Shown: in pieces, positions 32,329 to 44,640 of the stretch
Layout: each line of letters starts with the position of its first letter
How positions within the stretch are numbered: the stretch's first letter is position 1
Source: Gnetum montanum
Taxonomy: Eukaryota > Streptophyta > Gnetopsida > Gnetales > Gnetaceae
DNA: 64,000 nucleotides
Direction of reading: 5' to 3'
NCBI GenBank assembly: GCA_015680685.1
Contig: MNCI01030412.1
Location: 23,756 to 87,755, forward strand
Program-made: the position numbers and the translations under genes
Notes under the pieces: model-generated
What the model was told of the DNA's origin: nothing
Seen by the model: the letters and a program-made list of their open reading frames with translations, nothing else
Database searches by the model: none

Positions 32329-33265
32329 TTGGGAAACCAAAATACAAATCCTTTTGTTGGAGTTATTGAACTTAGACTTGGTGAATATTTTATGAATGAT
32401 GATACAAGTGAAACTTTAGAAAGAAATTATTTTGCTTACACCTATTCCACCCAATATTACCAAGCTTTTAGAGAATGTGAAGAAATTTATGAAGATACTT
32501 TACCATATCATCAACATGATGGAAGAACATTTCTTTTTGGTGACCCACCAACATTAGGAAAGAACAAAGATATAAATGAGATTTTGACCAATAGAACATT
32601 AGAAGATGAGCCAAATTTTGATAATGATCACTATTACATTGATCAAATGGCTTATTTATCAAATTTTATTAACTTAAACATTTGGATATTAAGAGTGGAT
32701 GGTGCCTCTTCCAGGAAAGGATGTGGAGCAAGAATAATGCTCATACCTTCTAGTGAAGCTCCTATCCTTAAATCCATAGATTTCACACAACCTATGATTA
32801 ACAACATGGTTAAATATGAAGCACTTATACATGGAATCAAGTTAGCTCAACATTATGACTTATCCAAACTCAAGATTTATAGTGACTCTCAGTTAATAGT
32901 AAATCAAGTTAACAAAAATTTTGATGAAAAGAATGCTACCATGAAAGCATATAAAGCTTATACCCTTGAATGTTTTAAGGAGTTTGAACAGATATCCATT
33001 GAACATGTTCCAAGATAACAAAATTATGTCCTTGATGCACTAGCTCAAATGGTCACTACTTTAGATGTTCCTTTTAAATGCAATGCTTAGGATTCAGAAA
33101 TCATTATTGAAAAATTTAATTATTATTCAATTCCAAATAATATTTTTTCTTTTCAAGTATTTGATAATGATAATCATATTTGTGACTTTTTATTTTCAAA
33201 GGATGAATTTAGTTATCAATGTTTTAAAGTTTCTCAAGCTAATAAGGAAGCTATGACAAAGAATG
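32329..33265 (+). pseudogene. Element F extra (archaeal-type) RNase H, placed before RT
   Basis: An open frame (32329-33018, 229 codons) with an acidic N-terminal linker, then WILRVDGASSRKGCGARIML, VKYEALIHGIKLAQHYDLSK, LKIYSDSQLIVNQVNK and SIEHVPR, followed past one stop by NYVLDALAQMV. This is the D-G-A-S / E-A-L-x-x-G / D-S-Q / D-A-L-A series of the second RNase H of Tat-type gypsy elements. All four acidic positions appear kept. Its place between protease and RT, rather than next to the RT-linked RNase H, is the notable point. It would help remove RNA from the RNA-DNA hybrid. Confidence 0.8.
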
Positions 33266-33419
33266 TCATACTTTTAAATAAAATATCTCTTGAAATAGTA
33301 ACTAGAGAAGCTTTATTTAATGACTTACATATCAAAACCAAAGAAGTATTTACAAATACTAATTAGTAAATGTTAGCTAAAATAGAAACAATCCAAATTT
33401 AAAAGAAAGGATAACACTA

Positions 33420-34890
33420 CCCTATTAAAATAGGAGCTTACTTACATGTTGATGAAAAACACAAATTGATTGAATTATTACATGAATTTAATGATGTTTT
33501 AGCTTGAACATATGAGGACCTTAAAACTTTTAATCCTCTAGTGATGACCCATACTATACCCCTTAACCCCAAAACCAAACCATTTAGACAAAAACTTAGA
33601 CTTGTGAGTCCCAAGATTAAAACTTTGATGAACACAAAAATTAATAAGCTTTTACAATCTAAAATTATTTATCCTATGAGACATTCAATTTGGATATTAA
33701 ATTTAGTGCTTATTTGGAAACGAACTGGTGAATTATGGTTATGTATCAATTTTCATAACCTTAATACTTTTTGTAATAAGGATAATTATTTTCTTTCTCT
33801 TATGAAGAAGCTATTGCAAATTGTGAATGATGCTCAAATGTATTCCTTTTTAGATGAATATTCAAGATATAATCAAATCTGAGTGAGTAAGAAGGATCAA
33901 TATAAGATCACTTTTACAACAAAATGGGGAACTTTTCAATTTGCTAAAAGATGCCCTTTAGTCTTATAAATGCTAGTGCTACCTTTCAAAGAGCTATGAA
34001 CTAAAATTTTAAAGGACTAATAAGGAAGTGAATTATTATTTATCTAGATGATTTAACCATTTTCTCCAAAGATTAAGGTACACACCTTAGAGACCTTAGG
34101 AATATTTTCATAAGATGTAGATAATTCAGTATCACTTTGAATGCAAAGAAATCCATCGTTGGTATTCAAAGTGGTAAATATCTTGGACATATAGTAACTA
34201 AAGAAGGAATTATGATTGATCTCCAGTGGTTAAACACTATTTTACAATTACCATATCATTTATCTAAGACTGAATTAGGGGCTTTCTTTGAAAAACCTAA
34301 TTTCATTAAATAACATATACCTACTTATGCTAAATTAGTTAGAACATTAAATGAGATGGTTAAGAAAGATAGTAATATGAATTGGATAGGTGAAAGACAG
34401 AATGCTTTCCTTACCATTAAAGACATCATTATAGACGCTCCTATTTTAGCTTCTCATTGGTATTAGAATGACTTCCTTTTATACACTTTTTCTAGTGACA
34501 TTACTACTATCACTATCTTTACCCAAGATGTAGCTGATCAAGGCAAAAGGCCTATAGATTTCATGTATACATCTTTGAATGATGCAGAATTAATATACCC
34601 ACTAGTAGAAAAATAATTGTATGTTGTGATTAAATCCTTAAAGAAATTTTGCTACTATTTATTATATGCAAAATTTTTTGTTATTTTCACTAATTTAACC
34701 ACTATTGCATTCACTAAATTAAAAGATCCTAGTAAAAAACATGTTAAATGGGTTATGAAATTACAAGAGTTTGATATCCAATGAAAATTAGCCAAGTTAG
34801 TTATAGGAACTAGTCTTGCTAAGCTAATTGCCAAAGCCTTAATTTTAGAAAATTGTAATACGCCTAAAGATAAAGAATCATAACCTCTTC
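33420..34890 (+). pseudogene. Element F reverse transcriptase and RT-linked RNase H
   Basis: RT begins near ELLHEFNDVLA; an open frame (33541-33882) reads THTIPLNPKTKPFRQKLR, VLIWKRTGELWLCINFHNLN, and FLDEYSRYNQI, the gypsy RT blocks 2-4. After frame changes IIYLDDLTIFSKD (about 34035-34075) carries the intact catalytic YLDD. GKYLGHIVTKEGI and then a weak RNase H with FSSDITTITIFTQD and LNDAELIYPLVEK, HVKWVMKLQEFDIQ follow. The FLDGYSG-type motif is changed to FLDEYSR. Several stops. Confidence 0.82.
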
Positions 34891-34905
34891 ACATAGTATC
34901 CATAA

Positions 34906-36224
34906 ATGAGGAAAAAATACGATATCCCATTTGCTCCTAACCAATTACATGATCCATGGTATGGTGATATTAAATTTTATTTAACATTTCACTATTGTCC
35001 TTTAGATTTACCTAGATATAAAAGAAAGCTTTTAGTATCTAAATGTTCTAAGTTTACTCAAATTAGTGGTGAATTGTTTAGGAATAATTTCCGAGGAATA
35101 TACTTTAAATTTTTAAACCAAGAACAAGCTAATGATATTTTAAATCAACTTCATGAAGAAGAACATGTAGGATATTGTTCATTAGTACATAAAATCAATA
35201 GAGCAAGTTACTATTGGTTGACTATGATTGATGACACTTACAACCTAGTTAAAACTTGTGTACAATGTTAAATGTTTAAAGGAAAAGATTCCAAAAGTTT
35301 GGCCCCTTTACAACTTATAATAGAAACTAGACAATTTGCACAATGGGCTTTAGATTTTATTGGGGTGATTAATCCATTATCATTAGTGCAACATAAGTTC
35401 ATCTTAATAGCCATTGATTATTGCACATTTTGGTTAGAAGCAAAGCAACTAAAATTGAAACATCTTATGAAGTTATTTTCTTTTTATAAAATGATATAAT
35501 TTCTAGATATGGGTATCCTTATGCTTTAGTAGTGGACAACAGATGTGCTTTCATCTCTATAGAGTTTACAAATTGGGCTAGGGAACATAATATTATTGTC
35601 AAAACTATAACCAAATATTATTCACAAGGTAATTATTTAGCTTAGTCATCCAATAAAATTATATTAGATGGAATTAAGAAGATGATAACTCAAAAAACAA
35701 AAACTTGACATGAATAATAAAATGGGCAGTATGGGAAGATAGAATTCATTATAAAGAATCAGCAAAAGCTACACCTTATGATTTAGTATATGGACAAGAA
35801 CCAACATTGCCAATAAATTTGCAAATTTTCACATATCAATTTTTCTTGGATTATTTGCCAACTAATGAACATTTAGTCTCACGTACACATGATATTTGGA
35901 ATTTATAACTTAAAAGGATCAAAGCAATTGAAAACTTATTTAGTCATCAACAAACTATTAAAAGATGGTTTAATTAAAAGTACGTAGCTAAAGGTTTTCA
36001 AGTAAGTGATCTAGTCCTTAAAAGAGATAGAGCATTTGTTCAAACAGGTCTCCAAACTAAATTTTCTTCTATGTGGTTAGGTCCTTACCAAGTGACAAAT
36101 GTCATTGGCCCCAAAATGTACAAAATTTCTAATTTTCAAGGTTACAAGTTAAATAGAAATTTTAATGCATTTCATTTAAAGCAGTTCTACTCAAGTGCCC
36201 CTCATGGACACTTGGTAGATCCTT
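34906..36224 (+). pseudogene. Element F integrase
   Basis: The N-terminal part (34906-35271) has the H-H-C-C zinc region: LHEEEHVGYCSLVHKINRAS then LVKTCVQC. The core begins QFAQWALDFIGVINPLS (first Asp) and LIAIDYCTFWLEA; the second Asp and the Glu regions are frame-shifted. The C-terminal part reads YDLVYGQEPTLPINLQ, FQVSDLVLKR, FSSMWLGPYQVTNVIGP and FNAFHLKQFY, ending near 36224. This is a gypsy-type integrase without a recognisable chromodomain. Confidence 0.82.
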
Positions 36225-37212
36225 AGTTACATCTTTTCTTCTCATTCTTCATGCATTTCATTTGTATATAATTACATTTGCATATTTTCATTATATTCCC
36301 ATCATCTTCTCATGCATGTTATGTCTACTATTATCTTTTTCTTAGCATATTAGTGGTGGATTAATCTATTTGGGCTTTTTAATGTGATTTTAATAATCAT
36401 TATGATCATTTGAGTTGCTAGGCATTGAGTCATCATAACACCATTTGAAAGTAATGCAAGTATTGTGCTCTCTATATACTGTTCATGTTATATCATATTA
36501 CTATTATATGAAATCTCCTTTGTATTATATATATTTAGTAGATCTATGATTCTTCCTAATCTATTTAAAGGCTTTGGTTTTATTAGTTATGTTGGATTAT
36601 GAGGGATGCGATTTATGTTAACTTATCATGTTATTACCATGGTCATGTGAATGTAGGACATGTGAGGTTGGAGAATGATTAGCCATAATCATTAGGTAAG
36701 CTTAGAAAATTCTATTTTCCCTCTCATAAGCCCTAGTTCTCAAGTGTGATGATCCATGGCTATCTTATGAGCAACAAGATGAAGTGTATTCCTCTCCACT
36801 TGAAAATTCTTAGCCACCTAGGAGACCTACTATGATGCCATATAGCATATAATTAAAGGCACATCCATGAGGATTGAACTTCACCATGGGCAAAGTTTCT
36901 AAAAGGATCATGTTCTTTGGGAGTGCAACTAATCGACTAAACTCTTGTTGGAATACCTGCCTTAAGAATGAAGTGCAACATGAACAAAGTTTCTTACAAA
37001 ACTAAGGACCATGTTCATTGGCAATATAATAAATTCTGAAGTGTGATTGGCTCTAGCAACAATCCTCATCCTAGCCTCCATTCCCTCTAAACTCATTTTC
37101 CCAAAATAAAAATAAAACGTAAGGAAAAATCTAAAAGTTGTGATTAGCTATGATCTAAAAGAAGTGTGTCCTCTTCATAAAGTTAGTATTAATCATGTGC
37201 TCAATAGTTTCT
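36225..37212 (+). other. Non-coding 3' region of element F
   Basis: No coding frame. No copy of the 27.8-28.6 kb LTR-like words was found, so the 3' LTR of F is absent or unrecognisable, and the region ends at element D. Confidence 0.5.
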
Positions 37213-37226
37213 TGAAGAGTCATGGT

Positions 37227-37315
37227 TGATTGGACCACATTGACTTGAATCCATCAACATGATCCCATTGACACGTATGCATCGACGTGATCCTGTCGAC
37301 ACATGGTTTGATGTG
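37227..37315 (+). promoter_or_regulatory. U3 word cluster of element D (ATCAACATGAT / CGACACAT)
   Basis: Interleaved direct and inverted words: CCATCAACATGATC, GCATCGACGTGATC, CATTGACACG, TGTCGACACAT, TGATGTGTCAAC. The same words recur in the 3' LTR at 49610-49676. About 25 bases before the TATA box. Confidence 0.5.
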
Positions 37316-37338
37316 TCAACGAAGTGTCTAGTCTTGGC

Positions 37339-37346
37339 TATATAAA
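37339..37346 (+). promoter_or_regulatory. TATA box of element D
   Basis: TATATAAA at the same distance after the U3 cluster as in the other LTRs. Confidence 0.65.
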
Positions 37347-38072
37347 TGCATGTAGCTGCCACATTTACAACATTTGTTCATTCATAGCTTAGCCAAACTC
37401 TTGTAGTTTATTTATTTAAGAGTTAGAATATTTTCTAAGTGTTTGCAATAGGAGTTGAGAATTATATAGATCTTTATTTAAGCACTAATGTACCTGGACA
37501 CTTTGGTGTGAATGGCAATAGAGATGAGCTTTCTTAATAAACCTTGAAGCATTTGGACTTAGCTTAATATTTTTTAATGCATTTATTATTCATGAAATTT
37601 ATGTGCATGAAGTTAATTAATTAATTGATAGCAAGTAATTAATGCACATAAGTATGACCATGTCGAGCATACATTAGCGTTGAGAAATCCTAATAGTGCT
37701 TACACTTGGTAACATAGTAGTGTTACAATGTGTTCAAGATGTATATGATGGATAGGAACCGATGCCTATGTTAGGATTAGTTAAAGAATTAATTAGTTCT
37801 TATATTAATTACACATTTAATTACTTTATTTTCTACACTTAGGCAATTTAAATGAAAAATTTAAAAGTTATACAAATCATGTGCCTTAGTTACACTTAAC
37901 CATACCCTTGAACCTCACAAGTGGAACAAGGAAGACAACGATCACATCCTTGAAATTCATAACCTAGTTCTAGTGTACTTAGAGAGCTAAAGTCTATGAA
38001 ATTGAATCAGATCACTTGGTGAACATTAGTAATTCATATGGTTGAAAATAGGAACTGCTCGTTGCTCATCAT

Positions 38073-38090
38073 TGGCACCATTGTCGAGGA
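38073..38090 (+). other. Primer binding site of element D
   Basis: TGGCACCATTGTCGAGGA, two bases after the LTR; related to the Asp-tRNA-type site of A and B. Confidence 0.8.
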
Positions 38091-38229
38091 CTTTAGTTAG
38101 CTACAAGTGCTACCTAGGATTTAGTGAAATTATCCAATGACATTGTAACAAACCTTAAATTTGAAATAATTAAGAAAAATAATAATAGCAAAAGCACACT
38201 ATTTTCATAAGAACTAATATGGCTTCTTC

Positions 38230-40800
38230 TTGTAGGTAGAGTCTCTTCCATTGTTTGAGAACACATCCAATCAAAGGCAAGAATAGTTGAAACCACCCAT
38301 TCTCCAGCAATGCAAAGTGATCTATACTCATCTAGATGAGTATGTTTCAGATCTCATCTTCATCCTACACTAGGATGAACAACTGTAATGGAGGGACATG
38401 GAGGGAAACATTGTATTGCCTCTTAATTGATTATTTCCTATGATGCCGCTCCACAATCTTATGAGAACTAAGAAGTAAAATCACTTCTTATTATAAGAAG
38501 AGTCTCTTCCATTGTTTGAAAAAACTTCCAATCAAAGAAAAGAACACCTGAAGTCACCCATTCTCCAGCAATGTAAAGTGATCTATACTCATTTGGATGA
38601 GTATGTTCCAAATCTCATCTTCATCCTACACCAGGATGAACAACTACAATGGAGGGACATGGAGGAAAACATCATGTTTCCTCTAGATCAATTAGTTCCT
38701 ATGATGTTGCTCCATAATTTTATGAGATTGGATATCCAAGGGCTTAATTTTGAGTACATTGGGCAAGATCATGACTATTGGGATTATCATCCCATAGATG
38801 CACAACAAAGGAAAGATTGGTATATGGTGGCATAGTACAAGACATCAAGGAAAGTGGTTCACAAACCCCTTATTCCTGCTAGGCCATAAGGAAGGAGAGA
38901 ATTCCTTCTTAGGGAATTCTCAAAACACTAACTGTCCTCCCCTTCTCTTTGACAAAGGGGCCCTTAACTATAATTTATAGTCAATTGTAAATAACCTTGA
39001 TTTGGCAAAGATTGGGTTCCATGATCATGGGAGCTCCAAAGGAGGGAGTCAAGGTAGGAATAATGATAAGCATCATGATAAAGACAAACATGGTGATCAT
39101 GGTTGGGACTAAAGAAAAGGGAGTGGTAGGCATTATTCTCATGCTAGTACTCCTTCCTCTTTGCCTTAATCATCCTCATCATCTTCCTTCTTTAGCTTCA
39201 ACTAAAGTTGCAGAGGGAGAGACCATGATGAAGGTAATTGATGAGATAAAGATGATTGTAGATTTGACTAGAATAGTAGAGACCAAGGGCATTGGAAATC
39301 AAGGAAGGTCCACCATAGATAACAAAGGGATAATAGAGCGCATCATAGGCATAATGGTCATCACAGGGGCCATGACTATGATGAGCCTTTACTTGTACTC
39401 AAAAATATGCTGAACATTGCAGAGGCCATAAGAATTCCAACAAGGCACATGAAATATAACCAAATCAAATGGTTGGACATGAAAAATATATCTAAGTTTG
39501 AAGGAGGATACAATTCTAATTCACAAACCATCTCCAAGCCTTTCATGATGCCTGAGCATTAGAAAACATTGATAACAAATGATAGAAACTAAAGTTATTA
39601 CCTAGGATACTTATCAAGGAGGCTAAAATCTAGTATTGGTCCTTAGAGTTGAAATCAATTAGACAATGAAGTACAATTCTTGAACTCTTTAATGACAAGT
39701 ATCAAATGTACTCTTGAGTGTTTAACCTAAGGAAGTAGATGGAACACATGACTTTTTAGATGTAGTCATGGGTAGATATTACTCTCTTTTGCACAAATGC
39801 CCAAACCATGTCTTTTCTTAAAGGGAGTAGCTACGCCATATGATATATGGGATTTGAAAAAAAATGAGAAGAAATCTTGGGATGTATGCCTAAGGAAGGA
39901 TTTCAAAGCTAAGAGCCCATTAGATCCAAAGGCTGATCAAGTAAGTGGCAAAAGAATAAGGCAAGCTAAGAAAAAGGAAAAGTGAAGAGGAGTATAACTG
40001 AACTCTTCTGTTTACAAAAGTAAGGTTCAATTTTGTGATAATGAGGAGGAGACACAACTTGATGAAGTGGTGTAATGCAAGAACGTGCTAATACAAAAAT
40101 CTATTTCTGAAATACCAGCCAAGGTAGATAAAATATGGGACTTTTTGGATGAAAAGTTCCAAACTACTCTAGGAATTACAAAGAAGTCCAAAGAGTAAGA
40201 CAGTGGTCATGACCAAAGGAGAATGAAGAAAGTTGAATCTACCCATCATAGGGGTAAGGACAAATCCATTTCCATTGAAGAGGTTTTGGATTTTGAAATA
40301 AATGATAATGGTGGATGTGACATTTGCTAATACAAACATCCTAAGGAATGTTGCCTAGTTGCATCACACTTGTAGGAATATGGGGCGTATGGTCTAAATC
40401 CTAGAATGGCAAAAAGGCAAGCACCAAGGAGGTTGCCTTATTCTCAAGGAAACTATAGGTAGTTTCAACAACAAGCCTATTATCCAAGTGAAGCTCCACC
40501 TCAACCTCATGAGTAGTATCAATAGTGGCAGCATCCACAGTTGTGAGGGATGCCACCACCATCATAGTAATACTCTTACTAGTAGCTAGATTCATACAAG
40601 TACTCTATTTAGTAGTTCATTTTTGCATGTGACTCTTCTAGTCATGCCTCTTTCCAACACCACTACTACCTTTTTGAGTCTTATACAACATAATTTCCAA
40701 GAGGGGAGTCCCTGTTTTCATATTACCCTCCTTATTCTTTTGCACATGTACCTCCACCCTCAACTTAGTTACCACTTGCTCCATCCATGTAGGATGAAAT
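38230..40800 (+). pseudogene. Element D gag
   Basis: Pieces with a conserved acidic/hydrophobic N-terminal segment (IYTHLDEYVPNLIFILHQDE, 38512-38835), a basic low-complexity stretch (39000-39400), a poorly preserved capsid region near 39440-39780, a Lys-rich helix at 39797-39985 (VSGKRIRQAKKKEK), and a zinc knuckle near 40317-40360: CDIC-x-YKHPKECC, with the CX2CX3HX4C spacing of element B. A Gln/Pro/Tyr-rich tail (40440-40800) corresponds to the Pro/Ser-rich tail of A and B. Frame changes are frequent. Confidence 0.7.
38236..38730 (+). repeat. Imperfect tandem duplication inside element D gag (period about 266)
   Basis: AGAGTCTCTTCCATTGTTTGA at 38238 recurs near 38504 and the similarity runs on for about 220 bases (CCCATTCTCCAGCAATG, ATCTCATCTTCATCCTACAC). 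The second copy is the open one; the first has several stops. Confidence 0.8.
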
Positions 40801-41039
40801 TCTAGCCTAGTCATAATAAAAAAACATCATAAGGTTTGTTAACTTATAGTTTTCTTTACAACTAAGTGGTTTAGAAAATAAGCCTCGAAAATAACCCTTC
40901 TTCCAAACCAACAGTCCTACTAAGCCCTCACAAATACCTACGACTACTGACCCTACTTCTCCTTCCTCCTCTATAACATCCTTTGAGATCCCTTCAAACC
41001 AAACGCCTCGCAAACTACACACTATCATGTTGCCCCACG

Positions 41040-41500
41040 TATTCATAGATTAGATAAAGGCTAGCCACCTTCCTAGGAAAAGATATGATCCTAGGATTTT
41101 CTTCATTTACTTGTAAGTCACTAGGAATGAGCCTTAGAAGGCTCTTCTAGACTCAGGTTTTGATGCCAATTTGTACAAAGCTTGGAACATGTCTCCTCTA
41201 AAGAAGAGCAACATTCATCGTAAGTTGAAACATCAGTCTATCATCATTCCTTTGGGATTAGTGAAGGATAGTATGACCACCATCTATGGGTGGTCCTACT
41301 CTATAAACTTCCTAGTAGTTCAAGTAGACAACTACAAGGGGAACTTTCTATTCATCATGTGAAGGGCTTGGTTGAGCACAATAGATGTGCTACTAGAAAT
41401 TAGAAACCTCTCCTTGAAAAGTTTCAAGAAAAATGAATTTGGAAAAATAAAGGGAAAGCATGTTCCATGCATCACATATAGTGACACAAGGTGTCATTGC
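41040..41500 (+). pseudogene. Element D aspartic protease
   Basis: The reading EALLDSGFDANLYKAWN carries D-S-G in the place of the protease active site, followed by HQSIIIPLGLVKDSMTTIYG and INFLVVQVDNYKGNFL, the beta-strand pattern seen after the active site in Athila-type protease domains. It has a stop after about 90 codons, and RT follows in the same order as usual. Moderate support because the second half is weak. Confidence 0.6.
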
Positions 41501-41739
41501 ATGTACAAATTATGAATAGTCAAAAGCACAATAATCAAATCATGCAAGTAGTGTGCAGATGTCATAGAAATTCAAAAGGTGCCTATGTGCAGAAACCACA
41601 AAAGAAGAGAGCACTCAATGGTTAACATCTAAATCTGAAAGCAATTCAACATTGTGCATGGAACAAATTGAGAGCCTAACAAGTTCCTGCATTGAAGACA
41701 TGGACAAACTAGAGTAGGTTCATCGTTAAAAATTTGATG

Positions 41740-43310
41740 AACCTAATGACACTAATTGTTGAGAGGTGGACATCCATGAGAGATTTAAACAAGAGCCCAT
41801 TAAGATAGAAACTCTACTAGCTAGAATGAAATATGCTTTTCTAAAAAATGGCAAGGCAATCATTATCAATACCAACCTTACCCTTGTACAAGAAAAGAAG
41901 ATGTTGGAAGTGGTCAAAAAATGGCCAACATCCTTTACTTGGTCATATCATGAACTCACTATAATTGATCCAAGGATATGCCAACATCAAATTTACATAG
42001 ATTCATATATAAAACCAAAGAGGCAGCCTCAATGGTGGTTGAATTCCAAATTGAAGTAGATCATCAAAGAGAAGATCGAATATCTCCTCAAGGTAGGGTT
42101 CATCTACCCCATTGCAAATAGTGAGTGGGTTAGCCCACTCATCATAGTGTCAAAGAAAGGTGTAAAATGGAGGGTCTACATTTATTTTAGGTTGTTGATT
42201 ATGACAACATTCAAGGATGATTTTCCTTTACCATTTATGAACTAGGTGTTGGCCACAATGTCTGGGCATTACTATTACATATTTCTGAATGGTTATAGTG
42301 GCTATAACCAAATCCAAATCACATTGGAGGATTAGGCCAAAACTACATTCATGAGTTCCTAGGGGACTTTTACATATAGAAAGATGTCGTTTGGCTTATC
42401 TAATGCCCCTACCACATTCCAACACCTGATCATAAGTATTTTCCAACAACAGATTGGTAGTACAGTGGAAGTCTTCATGGATGGCTTCTCCACCTATGGG
42501 ACTACATTCAAGCAAACCTTAGACCATGTTGAGCAAGTGCTAAAAAGGTGTGTGAAGAAAAACCTTATGCTCAACTAGTAGAAAAGCTAGTTGATGGTCT
42601 AGAAAGGCATATGTTGGGGCATAGAATTTTACAAAATAGGATTGAGGTAAACCCTAAAAAATAAGGATCATCCAAGGAATTGCCTTATATCCAAAGAAAT
42701 TCAAAGGTGTGAGGTCATTCCTTGGCCACATTGGCTACTATTGGTGCTTTATTGAGAATTTCTATAAGGTTTCCAAACCATTGGTAAAGCCTACAAGGAA
42801 GGATGCTCCATTTATCTAGATTGAGAAATGCAAGCATGCATTCCAGCTACTCAAGCAAAAGCTCATGGAAACTCCAATTCTACAAGCACTTGACTAGTCT
42901 AGGCCCTTCTAGATCATGACAAATGCATCCAATTATGCCTTGGGATCCATGCTCATGTAATTGGATGATTAGAAATGTCCTTACTATATCCACTATGTGA
43001 GTAGAAGCATTTTGTGTGCATAGTTGAACTACACCATAATGGAAAAAGAACTAATGGTAGTGTTGTATGCCTTGGAAAAATTCAAGCACTATGTGCTTAG
43101 GTACAAAGTATTTATGCACATGAATCATAGTGCAATTTGGTTCTTAACGAATAAATCAAATATGAGCCTCTATGTCATATAGTGGCTAGTGATCTTGTAA
43201 GAATCTAATCTAACAATGGTAGATCAAAAGGGAATCAAAAATGTGGTTGCTAACCACTTGTCTTGGTTGAGATGGGATAACAAACAAGAGAAGTGGCCAC
43301 TTTCAAATTA
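41740..43310 (+). pseudogene. Element D reverse transcriptase and RNase H
   Basis: RT: LTIIDPRICQHQIYIDSYIK, then KVGFIYPIANSEWVSPLIIV and KGVKWRVYIYFRLL, FLNGYSGYNQIQI, KMSFGLSNAPTTFQ and VEVFMDGFSTYG. The catalytic F-M-D-D is FMDG, a lethal change. RNase H: MTNASNYALGSML, LNYTIMEKELMVVLYALEKF, HYVLRYKVFMHMNHSAIWFL and VDQKGIKNVVANHLSWL. Element E carries the closest relative of this region. Stops are mostly at positions where E or family members have Gln or Trp. Confidence 0.85.
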
Positions 43311-43379
43311 GTTCCTTGATGAACTCCTCTTTACCAGGGCTATAACTAAACAAGTGTCCACAAAAACCAACTGGTACGA

Positions 43380-44640
43380 TGGCATCCTCACCTACCTCCT
43401 CACTCAAGAGATTCCACAAGAATGGGACAACAAGAAGAAATAACAGTTTCTTCACCAAGCAAAACACTTTATGGAAATCAGTAGACACCTTTATAAGGTG
43501 TGTGCCGATGGTGCATACCTAATGATGACCAACTATGCATTCTCCAAGATGCTCATGAGGGTCCTAGTGGGGACCATTCTAATGGAAGATGCATAATCAT
43601 TAAGATCCTCATGGTAGGGTATTACTAGCTAACACTTTTTACCACTTTGTCTACTCTTATGAACACTGCCAACATGATGGTGGGATGACTGCTCATATGG
43701 AGGAGCCTTAGTTGTGGATCTAACCATTGGAGCCCTTCGATATTTGGGGCAATGATTTCATGGGTCCCATCACTCCCATATCTAATGAACAGGTGTACAT
43801 CATAGTAGCTATTGACTACTATATGAAGTGGGTAATAAAGGTGACTATCATCGATTGCACATCTTCTATAGCTAGTCAGTTTTTCCAACAACATGTTGTA
43901 AATAGGTTTGGAGTGCCATGTGTACTTATTTCTCATAACATAACTCAATTTACAAGAACCACCTTTCAGAAACTCATGCATTTCTTGGGGTTAAACATAA
44001 ACTAACAACACCCTACCACTCCTAAGCTAATGGTCAAGCAAAGGTTACTAATAGAGAGATCACAAAAATACTAATAAGAACCATTAGTAAGTGTAGGAGG
44101 GATTAAAGCATGAAACTCAATGATGCCCTTTGGGCCTACCACTCCACTTGGAAACTTCCTATTGGATACTCTTCCTATGAGCTTGTGTATGCCAAACTAC
44201 CAACACTTCCTCTTCAAGCAAAACTTTGTACATTGTCAACCACTTGTGATCTTTGCCTTGACCTAAGCCTAGCACAAAAAGAAAGGTTAATGAATCTCAA
44301 TGTGCTATATGAGAATCGACTAGTGGCCCTATCATCACAAAGTTCATAAGGCATTTAATAAATAATTACATGACCTTAGAATTAAGAAAGTGAATTTTTA
44401 ATCAACAGATATTATTCTATAATAGAATCCCACACATGTACCATAAAGAACTAAGTTCCAAACATTGTGGAAAGCGCCTTACATTATCTATGAAACCTTC
44501 TTTTTGGGGGGTCATGCTAATATACAAACTTGAAAGCCCAAAAAAAATAAATTGATCAACACATAACAACTAAAGCCTTTTCATAAATCCAAAAGAGCTA
44601 GTAACTTTAACTCTTTAATAGATGGACAAGCATGCTCACT
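43380..44640 (+). pseudogene. Element D integrase
   Basis: Follows RNase H with SKTNWYDGILTYLLTQEIPQ-like linker, then LQDAHEGP (zinc region His), the core FDIWGNDFMGPITPIS, IIVAIDYYMKWVIK, and FGVPCVLISHNITQF where Asp of the second catalytic position has become His/Asn. LNDALWAYHSTWKLPIGYSS and YELVYAKLPTLPLQ mark the C-terminal part, which runs on to about 44640. Matches element E 52100-53460 throughout. Confidence 0.82.

Larger units (their letters stand above)
28239..36224 (+). mobile_element. Element F: Tat-like Ty3/gypsy gag-pol remnant
   Basis: Plus-strand element with a duplicated leader, gag, protease, an extra RNase H, RT-RNase H and integrase in that order. IN last defines gypsy type; the extra RNase H is a Tat/Ogre-type trait. 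It belongs to a different lineage from A-E: different gag, different PBS, different U3 words. A 3' LTR was not found before element D begins at 37213. Confidence 0.82.
37213..38071 (+). repeat. 5' LTR of element D
   Basis: 859 bases, from TGAAGAGTCATGG to TCATCA followed by a PBS. The start was fixed by aligning with the 3' LTR start TGATAAGTTGCAA at 49593. Contains the U3 word cluster (37227-37315), TATATAAA at 37339 and the shared U5 end. The left flank is TTTCT; the right flank is lost. Confidence 0.82.
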
